A program made the position numbers and the translations under genes. Below the pieces are notes generated by a model. That model searched no databases. It saw nothing but the letters and a program-made list of their open reading frames with translations, and had not been told where the DNA came from. 64,000 bases of DNA. Origin: JABWCE01 sp964617955. GTDB taxonomy: Bacteria > Bacteroidota > Bacteroidia > NS11-12g > UBA9320. The stretch lies in assembly GCA_964617955.1 (NCBI GenBank), contig CAZTXB010000002.1:62001-126000 (forward strand), read 5' to 3'. Of the stretch, positions 35,495-44,151 are shown one piece after another; position 1 is the first letter of the stretch; each line of letters opens with the position of its first letter.

Positions 35495-36640
35495 TTGGTT
35501 AGTGAAAACAGAATAAAAGGTTTATTAGAATCAAACCCAATGATAAAGACAATTTTAAAAAAACTACTGCCTTTAAAAATAAAAAAGTATTTAGGTTTTT
35601 ATTTACATATTTACAATTTGTCGCGGCAATTTAATAAGCCTTTCATTTGGTTATTAGGGAATCAAGGCTTAAAATTTAAATATTTCAATATCAAGAAGAT
35701 AAAAATGCCAATGCCATACTATATGCACTTTGAACCAACCACCAGGTGCAATATGTCATGCATTTATTGTACAAGAGGCACTTTAGGCGAGGATAATTTA
35801 AAAACAGATATTTCCATAGAAAGAATTAAAAGCATCGTAAATTCTAATAAAAATTTACTTGAAGTAAATATACAGGGATTGGGCGAGCCAATGATGGCAA
35901 AAAACTTTGAAGAAGTAGTAAATTTTTTGTTTTCGAAAAATCTGTATTTAACAACATATTCTAATGGTACGACATTAAGAAGAAATAAGAATCATAGAAA
36001 CTTATTGCTGAATTATTTTAATAATGTGACTATATCAATTGATACTTTAAACCAAAAGCTTGCAGATATTGTTAGACCAGGGGGAAACATTGAAGATATA
36101 TTAGCCGGCATAAAATTATTAAGTGAGGAAAGGAAAGCAACTGGCAGCAAATTGAAAATTTCTGCAATGATTGTTCTTACTGAAACAAACTACAAAGATA
36201 TTGAAGAGACTGTAAAAGTATTGGATGAATCAGGAGTTGACCATTTTGCTTTTAACGAATTGGATAATTTAAAAGCGTTTGGAGAAGAAGGATGGTTTGA
36301 GTTACACAATAATGCGATTAATTTTAGAAAAAATAGAATGAATGTTCTTGATTCTTTAGCAAAGATTAAAGTTGCAGAGGGAAAAACTATTTTTAACCCT
36401 GATTTAAAATTCTCAGGACCTCTAAAAGGAAATTGTGACTGGGGCTTTTATAGGATTTTTATTACTGCAAATGGTTATTTAACGCCTTGCTGCAAAAGAA
36501 TGGAAGATAATCATAAACTTACATCAAATAAGTTGGATTCTAACTTTAACTCCATTTGGAATAATGAAGATTTACAACACTTCAGAAAAACTCATTTGAT
36601 GAACTTAACCAATAAGTTTTGCGACTATTGCCCAAATTAA
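35495..36640 (+). CDS. Radical SAM protein with SPASM-type C-terminal cluster domain
   Basis: The 381-residue protein has the CxxxCxxC iron-sulfur motif, Cys85, Cys89, Cys92 in TTRCNMSCIYCTRG. The usual radical SAM strands follow (VNIQGLGEPMM, VTISIDTLN, ISAMIVLTETN). A Cys-rich C-terminus (KGNCDWGFYRIFITANGYLTPCC ... FCDYCPN) binds further clusters as in SPASM proteins. The frame opens at TTG (35495) with AGGAG 11 bp upstream; an ATG at 35540 is the alternative. Members modify peptides, proteins or sugars by radical chemistry. The amphipathic basic N-terminus resembles radical SAM proteins found in polysaccharide loci. It stands alone and converges on the beta-helix protein gene over a shared terminator. 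Confidence 0.85.
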   Translation: MVSENRIKGLLESNPMIKTILKKLLPLKIKKYLGFYLHIYNLSRQFNKPFIWLLGNQGLKFKYFNIKKIKMPMPYYMHFEPTTRCNMSCIYCTRGTLGEDNLKTDISIERIKSIVNSNKNLLEVNIQGLGEPMMAKNFEEVVNFLFSKNLYLTTYSNGTTLRRNKNHRNLLLNYFNNVTISIDTLNQKLADIVRPGGNIEDILAGIKLLSEERKATGSKLKISAMIVLTETNYKDIEETVKVLDESGVDHFAFNELDNLKAFGEEGWFELHNNAINFRKNRMNVLDSLAKIKVAEGKTIFNPDLKFSGPLKGNCDWGFYRIFITANGYLTPCCKRMEDNHKLTSNKLDSNFNSIWNNEDLQHFRKTHLMNLTNKFCDYCPN

Positions 36641-36670
36641 TGGATCTCCAGGTTAAAAAAATATTAAAAA

Positions 36671-36692
36671 AAAAGAGCCCTAAGGCTCTTTT
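36671..36692. terminator. Bidirectional terminator between convergent genes
   Basis: AAAAGAGCC (36671-36679) and GGCTCTTTT (36684-36692) form a perfect 9-bp stem with a 4-nt loop and A/T runs on both sides, so it can stop both the radical SAM and the beta-helix transcripts. Confidence 0.85.
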
Positions 36693-36714
36693 AACAATAA
36701 ACATGAAATAAGAA

Positions 36715-38490
36715 TTAGTAAACCACAAGTTTTACGTTTTTGGCTGATAATCCGTCGCTTACACGGATTATATATAAGCCTTTGTTCAAATTTTCAAGGG
36801 CTACAATGGTCTTTCCTGAAGTATAGGTGTTTTGAAGGCTTTGTAATATTTTTCCTTCTAAAGTAAGTACCGTAATATTCAAATGGGCAAAGTTTGCTAA
36901 ATTGAGTTCGACATTGGCATCTCCATGACTGGGATTCGGATACACCGTAATGGATCCATTGATAAATTGATTATTTATGGAACCAACCGACAAATTGGCC
37001 AATCGGCAGTTGCTAAAATTAGCACCGTTTAATGCAGGTGAACCCGATACAGGTAAAAAGTTAGGATTGGTGTAGTGGTTGGGGTCGGTAAGCAGGGTGC
37101 CATTCGACCAGGCTACCGGGTTTATGCGGTTGTTTCCGGCCTTAATCCACTTGTGAATCAAGCTGGTATCCCTTCCGGTTGCCACTTCGATGCTGCCATT
37201 GGCTGCAAGACTCGTTGGAGCTGTCATACCCAACATGATATTGTTAGAAAATTCAATGGTGTCGCAATCTGATGTAAGGTTTGAGGCGTTGGCTAAAGCC
37301 TCACAAGCTGCCCCATCAATCATTAAACCATTGCGGTAGCCCATAAATATGCTGTTAAAAATTGACTGTCCACTGTTTCTGCGAATTCTGGCTCCTCTTC
37401 TAAAGGCGGCCTTCACGGTTGACGAATGCTTCGAATAGGCTTCGCCAACAGCATAGGGGCCTATCATGGTATAGTTGCTGAAAATGGCGCTGGTTTTTGG
37501 TTTCATCCCTGACCCTGTTGCGTCATTATCGCTCTCAAAGCCCTCTGAGGTGCTGCTTCCGCTCTGTGCCCCAAAGGTTGGATCAAATAAAGTGGAGTCT
37601 TTAAAACCAATGCCAAACTGATTCATTCCACTGTATCCGAAATCGGTATCAAAATCGTCGTCGGTGCCTTTAAAGGCAATTAGATATTTAGAATTTACTG
37701 TTCCGCCAAACCATTCATAAGAATCATCGTTTGAATACGAAACTTGAAGATGACTAAGCATGGTGTTGTATCCAACGCTTCCAAAGGTTAATCCGTTTAT
37801 TTCATTGTTAGGTGAAAATACCAAACCGGGAAATTCAATACGTGTGAACACGATACTTCCTGAATTGTCGGCATCGTCGTTTCCGCCGTGAATGCCTTCA
37901 TTTCCAAATGGACCTTCAACGATGGATTCACCTTTTAAGCAGGTTTGGCAATTCGATTGAGCCCCAGGGGAGTTGTTACGGGCTTTGCCCAAAAGTATGA
38001 TACCACCCCAATCGCCCGGTTTCCTGGATCCTTTGGCCTTGTTGGAAGTGAATACGACCGGTTTGGCTTTGGTGCCGCGGGCAATGATTTTTCCGCCTCT
38101 TTGAACGATAATACTCGCCCAATTGGCCGGGGTGGCACTCGAATTGCCTTCAGCACGTATAATGGTTCCGGCCGGTATAATGAGCGATGCTCCGTTTTTA
38201 ACATAAATAAGGCCTGTTAACAGATAAACCTTGGTAGAATCAAGGGTTAAATTCTGGTTTATGTTTATAGCTCCTGAATTGGCAGCTCCGTTTAATGTTG
38301 TTAACTCGTTTGCCGATGGATAATCGGTTTGTTGAGGATCGAAATTAGACCAGGTACTCGTCCAGTCATTGGTTCCCATGGCCCCGACATAATCGACTTT
38401 TAAAAACTTGAATGGATTTTGAGCATTGACAAGTCCAAGACTCAATAAACCCATCATTAGGGCTAATTTTAATGTAGTAATTTTTTTCAT
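36715..38490 (-). CDS. T9SS type A surface protein with beta-helix-like repeats
   Basis: The 591-residue protein has a signal peptide ending at VNAQ. The body (about 60-500) has many short strands and Gly/Asn turns (YVKNGASLIIPAGTIIRAEG, IIVQRGGKIIARGTKAKPVVF, GGIILLGKARNN, IEFPGLVFSPNNEINGLTFGSVG, DDSYEWFGGTVNSKYLIAFKG), suggesting a parallel beta-helix. Homologues are widespread in Bacteroidota, frequently misnamed multidrug transporter. The C-terminal 85 residues are a type A sorting domain (VYPNPSHGDANVELNLA ... GLYIIRVSDGLSAKNVKLVVY). Pho-box-like repeats lie 65-102 bp upstream of the start. With the TonB receptor next to it, a role in capturing a phosphate-containing substrate at the surface is inferred. 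Confidence 0.78.
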   Translation of the reverse strand: MKKITTLKLALMMGLLSLGLVNAQNPFKFLKVDYVGAMGTNDWTSTWSNFDPQQTDYPSANELTTLNGAANSGAININQNLTLDSTKVYLLTGLIYVKNGASLIIPAGTIIRAEGNSSATPANWASIIVQRGGKIIARGTKAKPVVFTSNKAKGSRKPGDWGGIILLGKARNNSPGAQSNCQTCLKGESIVEGPFGNEGIHGGNDDADNSGSIVFTRIEFPGLVFSPNNEINGLTFGSVGYNTMLSHLQVSYSNDDSYEWFGGTVNSKYLIAFKGTDDDFDTDFGYSGMNQFGIGFKDSTLFDPTFGAQSGSSTSEGFESDNDATGSGMKPKTSAIFSNYTMIGPYAVGEAYSKHSSTVKAAFRRGARIRRNSGQSIFNSIFMGYRNGLMIDGAACEALANASNLTSDCDTIEFSNNIMLGMTAPTSLAANGSIEVATGRDTSLIHKWIKAGNNRINPVAWSNGTLLTDPNHYTNPNFLPVSGSPALNGANFSNCRLANLSVGSINNQFINGSITVYPNPSHGDANVELNLANFAHLNITVLTLEGKILQSLQNTYTSGKTIVALENLNKGLYIIRVSDGLSAKNVKLVVY

Positions 38491-38554
38491 TTTGTGATTT
38501 TATTATATTTTACTGCAAAAAAACAAAGGCCGTTTTAAGGCCTCGTTATGCGCG

Positions 38555-38592
38555 TGTTAACGAATTATGATGATTTGTAAACCTATGTTAAC
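38555..38592 (-). promoter_or_regulatory. Pho-box-like repeats upstream of the beta-helix protein gene
   Basis: On the minus strand the region reads GTTAACA (38592-38586), three bases, GTTTACA (38582-38576), then GTTAACA (38561-38555), i.e. heptamers offset by 0, 10 and 31 bp. PhoB/PhoP regulators bind TTAACA- or TGTCA-type direct repeats with an 11-bp period. The distance to the start codon (65-102 bp) is suitable for activation. Confidence 0.55.
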
Positions 38593-38750
38593 TTTTACTT
38601 AAGATACACAGAAACGAACCTGCTGTCAATCATAACATAAGATCATAAATGGTTTGCAGGATAGATGGGATGATGGGCCAGCTTCTTGCAAAAATTTACA
38701 GGATTTCACCTCACGATCTTCAAGCAAGTCATGAATAAGACCCGATGACT

Positions 38751-41558
38751 CTATTTAAACTTGTAAGCTATAGCAGCGGTTACGGTTTGGCCCATGTTAT
38801 AATTGTAAATGGTATTGTCCTCAAGCGAATCGTATTTTTTATTCTGATTGTTGTCCTGATAAAATACAAGACTCTGAGCCATCAAGTCGCCAACCGTTAA
38901 TTTATAATCCCATTTCGAAGTGGATTTACTCAGTTGAACATCGATGACTGTTCTTGGATTCTCATAAATATCGAGACCAAATTTTGCAAGCATGGGCGCA
39001 CCCACAAAGGCAATTCTTCTTCCTATTTTATTGTAATTCAAAGTGGCTCCCCATCCCGATTTAAGATCTTGATACTGAAGGCCCATATTTAAAACATAAG
39101 GCGATTGCCCCTGCAAGGGCCGCTTTGAATCGGCTGCGGATAAATCCTTGAACTGAATTTTCGATTGGGTTAGGGACAAATTGGCGAAAAATAAAAGCTT
39201 TTCAAGGCCCTTAATATGAAGGGCTTTTCCTAGAAAATCGAAGGATTTGCGGTAATCCAATTCCAAACCAAGGTTATGAGCACTTTTTTGATTGGTATAA
39301 CCATAGGTGCGTATAGCAACCTGCGTTACATCAATGTTCATTTCTATGGGGTTCATAATCTTTTTGTAATAGGCCCCGACGGATATCACCTCATTACCTG
39401 AGGGGAAAAGTTCCCACCGTACGTCGTAATTGTAAATGCTTGCCGGTTGCAGCTTAGTGTAACCAGCTATATTGGAGTTTAAATTAAAATTAAAAAACGG
39501 GAAGGCTGCTAACTCCCTGAATTCCGGTCTGTTAACAGTCTTGCCTGAGGAGAATCTCACATTGGATTTAGGGTTAATGCTCCAGGTGAAATTTAAGGAT
39601 GGCAGATAATTCTGGTAAGTTGAATCAATTTTCAAGGGGAGGTTGGTGCCGTCAGCGGTGTGAATGGTTTGATGATAATTTTCGTATCGCACGCCATACA
39701 CAATTCTAAATTTCGTAAATAACCTGCTGTCCATCATCAGGTAGGCAGCGTTTAGCTTGGCATTGGCATCGTAATTGTCACGTGCCGGGGAGCTCTGTTC
39801 AACCATGTATACCCCTTTCTCACTGATATTGGATATGCCCAGATTTTCTTCAGGGTTACCGGTGATGCCCCAAGGGCCATAATAGGTGAAATACCTGGAC
39901 GTGAAATCGCGCTTTCGCAATTGGGTAAAAAGTCCTGATTTCAATTCGTTTTTCGTGAACTTGAATCTGAAAGGCATAGAATAACTGATGGCACCGCTGT
40001 AAATGGATTCCTGCATGTTGGAATAAAAACGGCCTGAAGATGATGAAAATTGGTTGTTATTCACTGACAGCATGTATTCCTCGCTGTGTTCTCCCTCACC
40101 GGAATACGAAACAATGCGGTAGTCGGGCATGGCTCTTTGAATATTTCCTGCGTTAAGCACCCAATTTAACTTGAGGTTAGTTTTGGTTAACAAATGCTCA
40201 CCACTAATTTGGGAAGTCAATATTCGGTTTTGACTGTAAATGTTGCTGTAGGATTCTGAATAATACTGGTTCTCGCCGCTGCTCAATCCACTGCGCAACG
40301 TGGTGATGTCTTCCGAATTGAGGTTGTACAGGTTTTTAAAGGCGAGCGTATGTCTTTTGTCAATCTTATAAGCCAGATTCAACAAGGCCCCAATACTTAC
40401 GTTATTTGTATATTGATTGTCGGTAAAATTTTGGTCGAGGTTGTTGTCGTCGTATCTGAACTTTTTTTGTTGAACACGGCTAATACGGTTGTTATTAGAA
40501 TACGTAAACGAGGCCAGGGCTCCAAACTCATTGCTGCGGTGTTTAAAACTCTTACCCACTGAATAGGAAAGGTTACCCGAGGGCAAGGCCTGTCGATCGT
40601 AAATGCGCCAGTCGTTGTTAAATTTTTTTGTAAAATCCACATATTCAGTTTTTGAAAGCCCCTCACGGTAGTTCTTCGATTCAGGTAATTTACGTGTGCC
40701 GTTATCAAATCCCAGAACGTCTGTTTTAGAGTTTCGAAAATGATAAAAGGGTTGAAAAGTTGTCAATGAATGTGTTCCTATCGATAAATCCAATTGTGAC
40801 GATTTTGACTCAGGAATACTTTTAGTATTGACCATAATCACCCCGCCGGCAAAATCGCCGAGCATATCCGGTGAAGGCGACTTGTACACCATTAAATTAT
40901 CGATCAGGTTTGAAGGAATAATATTAAAGGCAAATGCCTTTCGGTCGCTTTCGGTACTTGGGAGGGGAGCACCATTTAAGTAGGCAGCGTTGTAACGGTC
41001 GTTCATTCCTCTAATAATGGCAAACTTGTTATCCTGAATACTTGTGCCGGATACGCGCTTTAGTACATCTGAAACATTTCTATCGGGGGTCTTTTTAAAC
41101 TGCTCGCTCGATAGGCCATCACTTAGGCTCACCCCATTTCTTCTCTCAACATATATTGCCGCAATGGAATTTTTTTTAACTTCTGCTCTTACCACTGCCT
41201 CATTCAGCTCTTTGCCGTTGGATGATTCTTCTTCCAGTTCAATATTTTTAACTATCTCCTGGTCTCTTTCTATGCTCATGCCCGGAAAGGACAAATCTTT
41301 GTAGAGGATGTATTTTACGGAAACTTCATAGGTTCCGGGTTCGAGCCTCAGCTCGTAAACACCGTTCTCGTCAGTTGAACACCCTAAGGAGGTGCCTTTA
41401 ATGTATACCGAAACCCCAATTAATGCTTCCCCGGTGGCCTTGTCTACCACCTTCCCTCTAATCTTACTTTGGGCCTGTGCACTTTGCTGATAGATACAGC
41501 CAAAGAATAATAGAAATTTAAAAAGTAGTACCTGAAGTGTTTTGCAGTTCTGTTTCAT
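38751..41558 (-). CDS. TonB-dependent receptor with carboxypeptidase-like regulatory domain
   Basis: The 935-residue protein has a signal peptide (about 1-29). A carboxypeptidase-D-like Ig domain follows (KIRGKVVDKATGEALIGVSVYIKGTSLGCSTDENGVYEL, about 31-115), then a plug domain (RNVSDVLKRVSGTSIQDNKFAIIRGMNDRYNAAYLNGAPL ... DMLGDFAGGVIMVNTKS) and a 22-strand-type barrel ending in an aromatic/basic strand (AIAYKFK). It imports a ligand across the outer membrane using TonB energy. The substrate is not evident from the sequence. A PhoB-type regulator gene ends 78 bp upstream with a Pho-box-like repeat in the gap, and a T9SS surface protein follows, which together suggest a phosphorus-containing substrate. 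Confidence 0.9.
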   Translation of the reverse strand: MKQNCKTLQVLLFKFLLFFGCIYQQSAQAQSKIRGKVVDKATGEALIGVSVYIKGTSLGCSTDENGVYELRLEPGTYEVSVKYILYKDLSFPGMSIERDQEIVKNIELEEESSNGKELNEAVVRAEVKKNSIAAIYVERRNGVSLSDGLSSEQFKKTPDRNVSDVLKRVSGTSIQDNKFAIIRGMNDRYNAAYLNGAPLPSTESDRKAFAFNIIPSNLIDNLMVYKSPSPDMLGDFAGGVIMVNTKSIPESKSSQLDLSIGTHSLTTFQPFYHFRNSKTDVLGFDNGTRKLPESKNYREGLSKTEYVDFTKKFNNDWRIYDRQALPSGNLSYSVGKSFKHRSNEFGALASFTYSNNNRISRVQQKKFRYDDNNLDQNFTDNQYTNNVSIGALLNLAYKIDKRHTLAFKNLYNLNSEDITTLRSGLSSGENQYYSESYSNIYSQNRILTSQISGEHLLTKTNLKLNWVLNAGNIQRAMPDYRIVSYSGEGEHSEEYMLSVNNNQFSSSSGRFYSNMQESIYSGAISYSMPFRFKFTKNELKSGLFTQLRKRDFTSRYFTYYGPWGITGNPEENLGISNISEKGVYMVEQSSPARDNYDANAKLNAAYLMMDSRLFTKFRIVYGVRYENYHQTIHTADGTNLPLKIDSTYQNYLPSLNFTWSINPKSNVRFSSGKTVNRPEFRELAAFPFFNFNLNSNIAGYTKLQPASIYNYDVRWELFPSGNEVISVGAYYKKIMNPIEMNIDVTQVAIRTYGYTNQKSAHNLGLELDYRKSFDFLGKALHIKGLEKLLFFANLSLTQSKIQFKDLSAADSKRPLQGQSPYVLNMGLQYQDLKSGWGATLNYNKIGRRIAFVGAPMLAKFGLDIYENPRTVIDVQLSKSTSKWDYKLTVGDLMAQSLVFYQDNNQNKKYDSLEDNTIYNYNMGQTVTAAIAYKFK

Positions 41559-41604
41559 GTTGCTGCAAAGTTGAGCCAGCCATATTATACAGATATGGCT
41601 TCAA

Positions 41605-41622
41605 GGTTAAGTTTATGTTAAG
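41605..41622 (-). promoter_or_regulatory. Pho-box-like direct repeat upstream of the TonB receptor
   Basis: Minus strand CTTAACA (41622-41616), four bases, CTTAACC (41611-41605): an exact 11-bp period, 47-64 bp before the receptor start. It gives the receptor a likely promoter separate from the regulator gene upstream. Confidence 0.6.
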
Positions 41623-41636
41623 CGATGTGAAAGGGT

Positions 41637-42311
41637 TCAGACCTGAAATTTATACCCGACCCCTTTAATGGTGGTAATAAATTTTTCTCCAATCTTCTCC
41701 CTTATTTTTCGAATATGGACATCAATGGTTCTTTCCACAACAAAAACATCATCGCCCCAGACTTCTGAGAGGATGCGTTCCCGGGTAAAAATCTTTCCGG
41801 GTTTGGAGGCCAAAAGAAAAAGCAAATCAAATTCCTTTTTAGGTAAGGATTTGTTTTCCTTTCCGTTTGCAATAGAATAAGAAGATCGGTCGATGGTTAA
41901 TTCTCCGACAGTAATTTTCGAAGCGTCGTAATCAGGGTTAGCTCCACGTTTTAAGATGGCCTTTATTCGGCTCAATAATATTCTTGGCTTTACTGGTTTA
42001 TGGATATAATCGTCGGCACCGGCCTCAAAACCCGCTATTTCTGAGTATTCCTCTGCTCTGGCCGTTAGAAAGAGTATAAAAATATTTTTTGATTCAGGAT
42101 TCAATCTTATTTGCCTACACGCTTCGATGCCATCCATTTTTGGCATCATAACGTCCATGAGGATGATATCGGGTTTAAATTCCTTCGATTTTTTTAAGGC
42201 CTCTTGTCCATCCGATGCTGTTGCAACTAAATATTCTTCCTTTTCGAGAAGATATTTGATGAATTCAAGAATATCTCTCTCGTCGTCTACGACCAATATT
42301 TTTGGAGACAT
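41637..42311 (-). CDS. PhoB/OmpR-type response regulator
   Basis: The 224-residue protein has a receiver domain (phosphoacceptor Asp53 in IILMDVMMPKMDG; acidic pair VVDDERD; the conserved Thr in LFLTARAEE; Lys in DDYIHKPVKP). A winged-helix output domain follows (PKKEFDLLFLLASKPGKIFTRERILSEVWGDDVFVVERTIDVHIRKIREKIG ... IKGVGYKF). The output domain resembles PhoB and PhoP regulators. No sensor kinase gene adjoins it; the histidine kinase at 12.6 kb is far away and unlinked. A weak repeat of the Pho-box type precedes it, suggesting autoregulation. Calling it phoB itself is a guess. Confidence 0.88.
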   Translation of the reverse strand: MSPKILVVDDERDILEFIKYLLEKEEYLVATASDGQEALKKSKEFKPDIILMDVMMPKMDGIEACRQIRLNPESKNIFILFLTARAEEYSEIAGFEAGADDYIHKPVKPRILLSRIKAILKRGANPDYDASKITVGELTIDRSSYSIANGKENKSLPKKEFDLLFLLASKPGKIFTRERILSEVWGDDVFVVERTIDVHIRKIREKIGEKFITTIKGVGYKFQV

Positions 42312-42360
42312 ACATCATAAAATTTCATTGTACAAAACTGAACTTCAAATATTATGAGAA

Positions 42361-42378
42361 AGTTATGTTGGGGTTAAT
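42361..42378 (-). promoter_or_regulatory. Weak Pho-box-like repeat upstream of the response regulator
   Basis: Minus strand ATTAACC (42378-42372), four bases, CATAACT (42367-42361): an 11-bp period, 50-67 bp upstream of the start. It is the weakest of the three boxes but in the same position. Confidence 0.35.
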
Positions 42379-42572
42379 TCTAGATTATGAATGCGATCGA
42401 TGACTGGGAAAGGCTTAGGAGTAAAAGCATCAGGTTTCAAGACTTCATATCGAAAACTTAATTAGAAAAGCATCGCTAAAAATATGCCTTAAATATATTA
42501 GCCTCTCCTTAGGTCAAGCATTGCACAAAAAAATATTATTCACTTTCATTTTTTATCCATCCCGGAAAAGCA

Positions 42573-42580
42573 TAAATTTG
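42573..42580 (+). promoter_or_regulatory. Candidate -7 box of the THX gene
   Basis: TAAATTTG fits TAnnTTTG and ends 20 bp before the ATG at 42601. A TTT at the expected -33 position is only a partial match. Confidence 0.45.
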
Positions 42581-42600
42581 CACCTCTTTAGAAAAAAATT

Positions 42601-42720
42601 ATGGGAAAAGGCGATAAAAAATCAGCAAAGGGCAAACGTATCATGGGATCTTATGGCAATACAAGGCCAAGGGTATCCAACTTGCCTAAAAAAACTGAGC
42701 CAAAGTCCAAGGCAAAGTAG
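42601..42720 (+). CDS. 30S ribosomal protein THX (bTHX)
   Basis: The 39-residue, strongly basic peptide begins MGKGDKKSAKGKRIMGSYGN and continues TRPRVSNLPKKTEPKSKAK. It matches the small THX (S31e-like) protein of Bacteroidota and Thermus, which sits in the head of the 30S subunit and stabilises 16S rRNA. The GDKKS start and GSYG motif are typical. It has its own promoter-like -7 box and ends 23 bp from the 3' end of the convergent carboxymuconolactone-decarboxylase-like gene. Confidence 0.85.
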   Translation: MGKGDKKSAKGKRIMGSYGNTRPRVSNLPKKTEPKSKAK

Positions 42721-42743
42721 TTTTGTGAGCCTGGGCAAAGCGC

Positions 42744-43361
42744 CTAGCTTGTCTCATGCGAGGGATACTCGTGTTTCCCGGCATCCCAACCTGTTGGTGA
42801 AAGATGTTTTTCGGCCGATTGTTTGGCTCCCTCTTCTATTTCAGTGCCCATAGAATCGTTCCAGCGGTTGAGAAATCCAAAAAGAGCCACTACTCCCAGA
42901 ATCTCCACAATTTCTCCTTCGTTCCAAAATGAACGCATTCTGGAAGCTATTTCGTCGTCTACTGCATTTGGTATGCAAGAGGCCTTCCAGCTAAATTCAA
43001 GTGCCGCTTTTTCAGCATCGCTAAAGGCTTCACTGCTTGCAAAATCCCAAATATTTTCCATTTGTAAATCGCTTGCGCCATATCTCTCTGCAGCTCTAAT
43101 GGTATGCGCCTGGCAATACCTGCAACCTGCCACATTGCTGCTCACATAACCAATAAGGCGCTTTAAAGCCGAAGTGACGCGCCCTTTGTTTCCCATTACT
43201 GCCTTATTTAACTCAATAAATGCATAGGAGAGGGCAGGGCGGTGGTACATGGTCTTTACACTATTAGGGCAAAAACCGAGAGTTTCGTTATAAAATTCTA
43301 CCAGACTTTGCAGTTCCGGGTCATTTTTTGAATCGGCGGGAATTACCAAAGGGGTTTTCAA
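42744..43361 (-). CDS. Carboxymuconolactone decarboxylase-like (AhpD-fold) protein
   Basis: The 205-residue protein is helical and holds the CxxC-x2-H signature of AhpD-like proteins: Cys80, Cys83 and His86 in GCRYCQAHTIRAAERYG. AhpD members use this pair as a peroxidase or thiol relay; other family members decarboxylate aromatic acids. The two Cys favour a redox role. No signal peptide is seen. Spacing to the upstream pdxH gene is 54 bp, so a shared transcript is possible. Confidence 0.82.
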   Translation of the reverse strand: MKTPLVIPADSKNDPELQSLVEFYNETLGFCPNSVKTMYHRPALSYAFIELNKAVMGNKGRVTSALKRLIGYVSSNVAGCRYCQAHTIRAAERYGASDLQMENIWDFASSEAFSDAEKAALEFSWKASCIPNAVDDEIASRMRSFWNEGEIVEILGVVALFGFLNRWNDSMGTEIEEGAKQSAEKHLSPTGWDAGKHEYPSHETS

Positions 43362-43415
43362 ATTGCTTTTGGGGTTAGATGGATAAGAAGGGGGTTGACT
43401 ATTAAAATTTTTCTT

Positions 43416-44045
43416 TTAGGGTTGTAATCTCTGCCTTTGCCAAGTTTCTGCAAGGTGGGTGTATAAAATGCGGTCATGAAGACGGTTAGCGCGGCCCTGC
43501 CAAAATTCAACTGCTGTTGGAATGACTTCGTATCCTCCCCAATGGGGTGGCCTTGAAATTTTTTGGTTCATGCTGAAGGCAGCGAGTTTGTCTTCTAAGC
43601 TCTTCCTGTTCTCAATGGGCTCACTTTGGGCACTTATCCAGGCCCCAATTTTACTTCCTTCAGGTCGGCTGTTAAAATAATCGTCCGACTCTCGTTCACT
43701 TATTTTGGCAACTACGCCTTCAATGCGGATTTGTTTTTCCATCTCAAGCCATAGAAAATTTAAGCAAATGTGTGGGTTTAATTCCATATTTCTGGCCTTC
43801 TGACTGAGGTAATTGGTAAAAAAAACCAGGCGATGATCCGAATATTCCTTGAGGAGCACGACTCGGGAATGGGGTTTGTTTTCCTCATCCACTGTCGATA
43901 AAACCATGGCATTGGGTTCCATAACCTTTAAATCCAGAGCCAGGCGAAACCAGGCGTCGAAAAGATGCATGGGATGATCTGGAACATCCTTTTCCAGCAA
44001 TTCACCCTTGCCGTAATTTTCTCTCAAATTTTGTATGGAAAGCAT
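43416..44045 (-). CDS. pdxH: Pyridoxamine 5'-phosphate oxidase
   Basis: The 209-residue protein oxidises pyridoxine or pyridoxamine 5'-phosphate to pyridoxal 5'-phosphate with FMN. Family segments are all present: PNAMVLSTVDEENKPHSRVVLLKEYSDHRLVFFTNY, the FMN-contacting KARNMELNPHICLNFLW, the RPEGSKIGAWISAQSEPI segment, and the C-terminal PPHWGGYEVIPTAVEFWQGRANRLHDR. Length equals that of typical PdxH. The final residues end QRQRLQP, the catalytic C-terminal Arg-containing tail. It is cytoplasmic. Only this vitamin B6 gene is in the window. Confidence 0.95.
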   Translation of the reverse strand: MLSIQNLRENYGKGELLEKDVPDHPMHLFDAWFRLALDLKVMEPNAMVLSTVDEENKPHSRVVLLKEYSDHRLVFFTNYLSQKARNMELNPHICLNFLWLEMEKQIRIEGVVAKISERESDDYFNSRPEGSKIGAWISAQSEPIENRKSLEDKLAAFSMNQKISRPPHWGGYEVIPTAVEFWQGRANRLHDRILYTHLAETWQRQRLQP

Positions 44046-44062
44046 AAACTTATTGACTCAGG

Positions 44063-44070
44063 CAAATTTA
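44063..44070 (-). promoter_or_regulatory. Candidate -7 box of pdxH
   Basis: TAAATTTG on the minus strand ends 17 bp before the pdxH ATG. No -33 element is evident. Confidence 0.35.
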
Positions 44071-44151
44071 GGTATCCCCATGCTATCTAAAAAATTAAAA
44101 GAGCAAAAGGCTGGGTCAGGACCATTAAAGCTGCGTTTGGTATATTATTCT

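Noticed and set aside
42521..42853. 110-codon plus-strand ORF across the THX gene
   Set aside because: It is in a different frame from the clear THX sequence and has no recognisable product.
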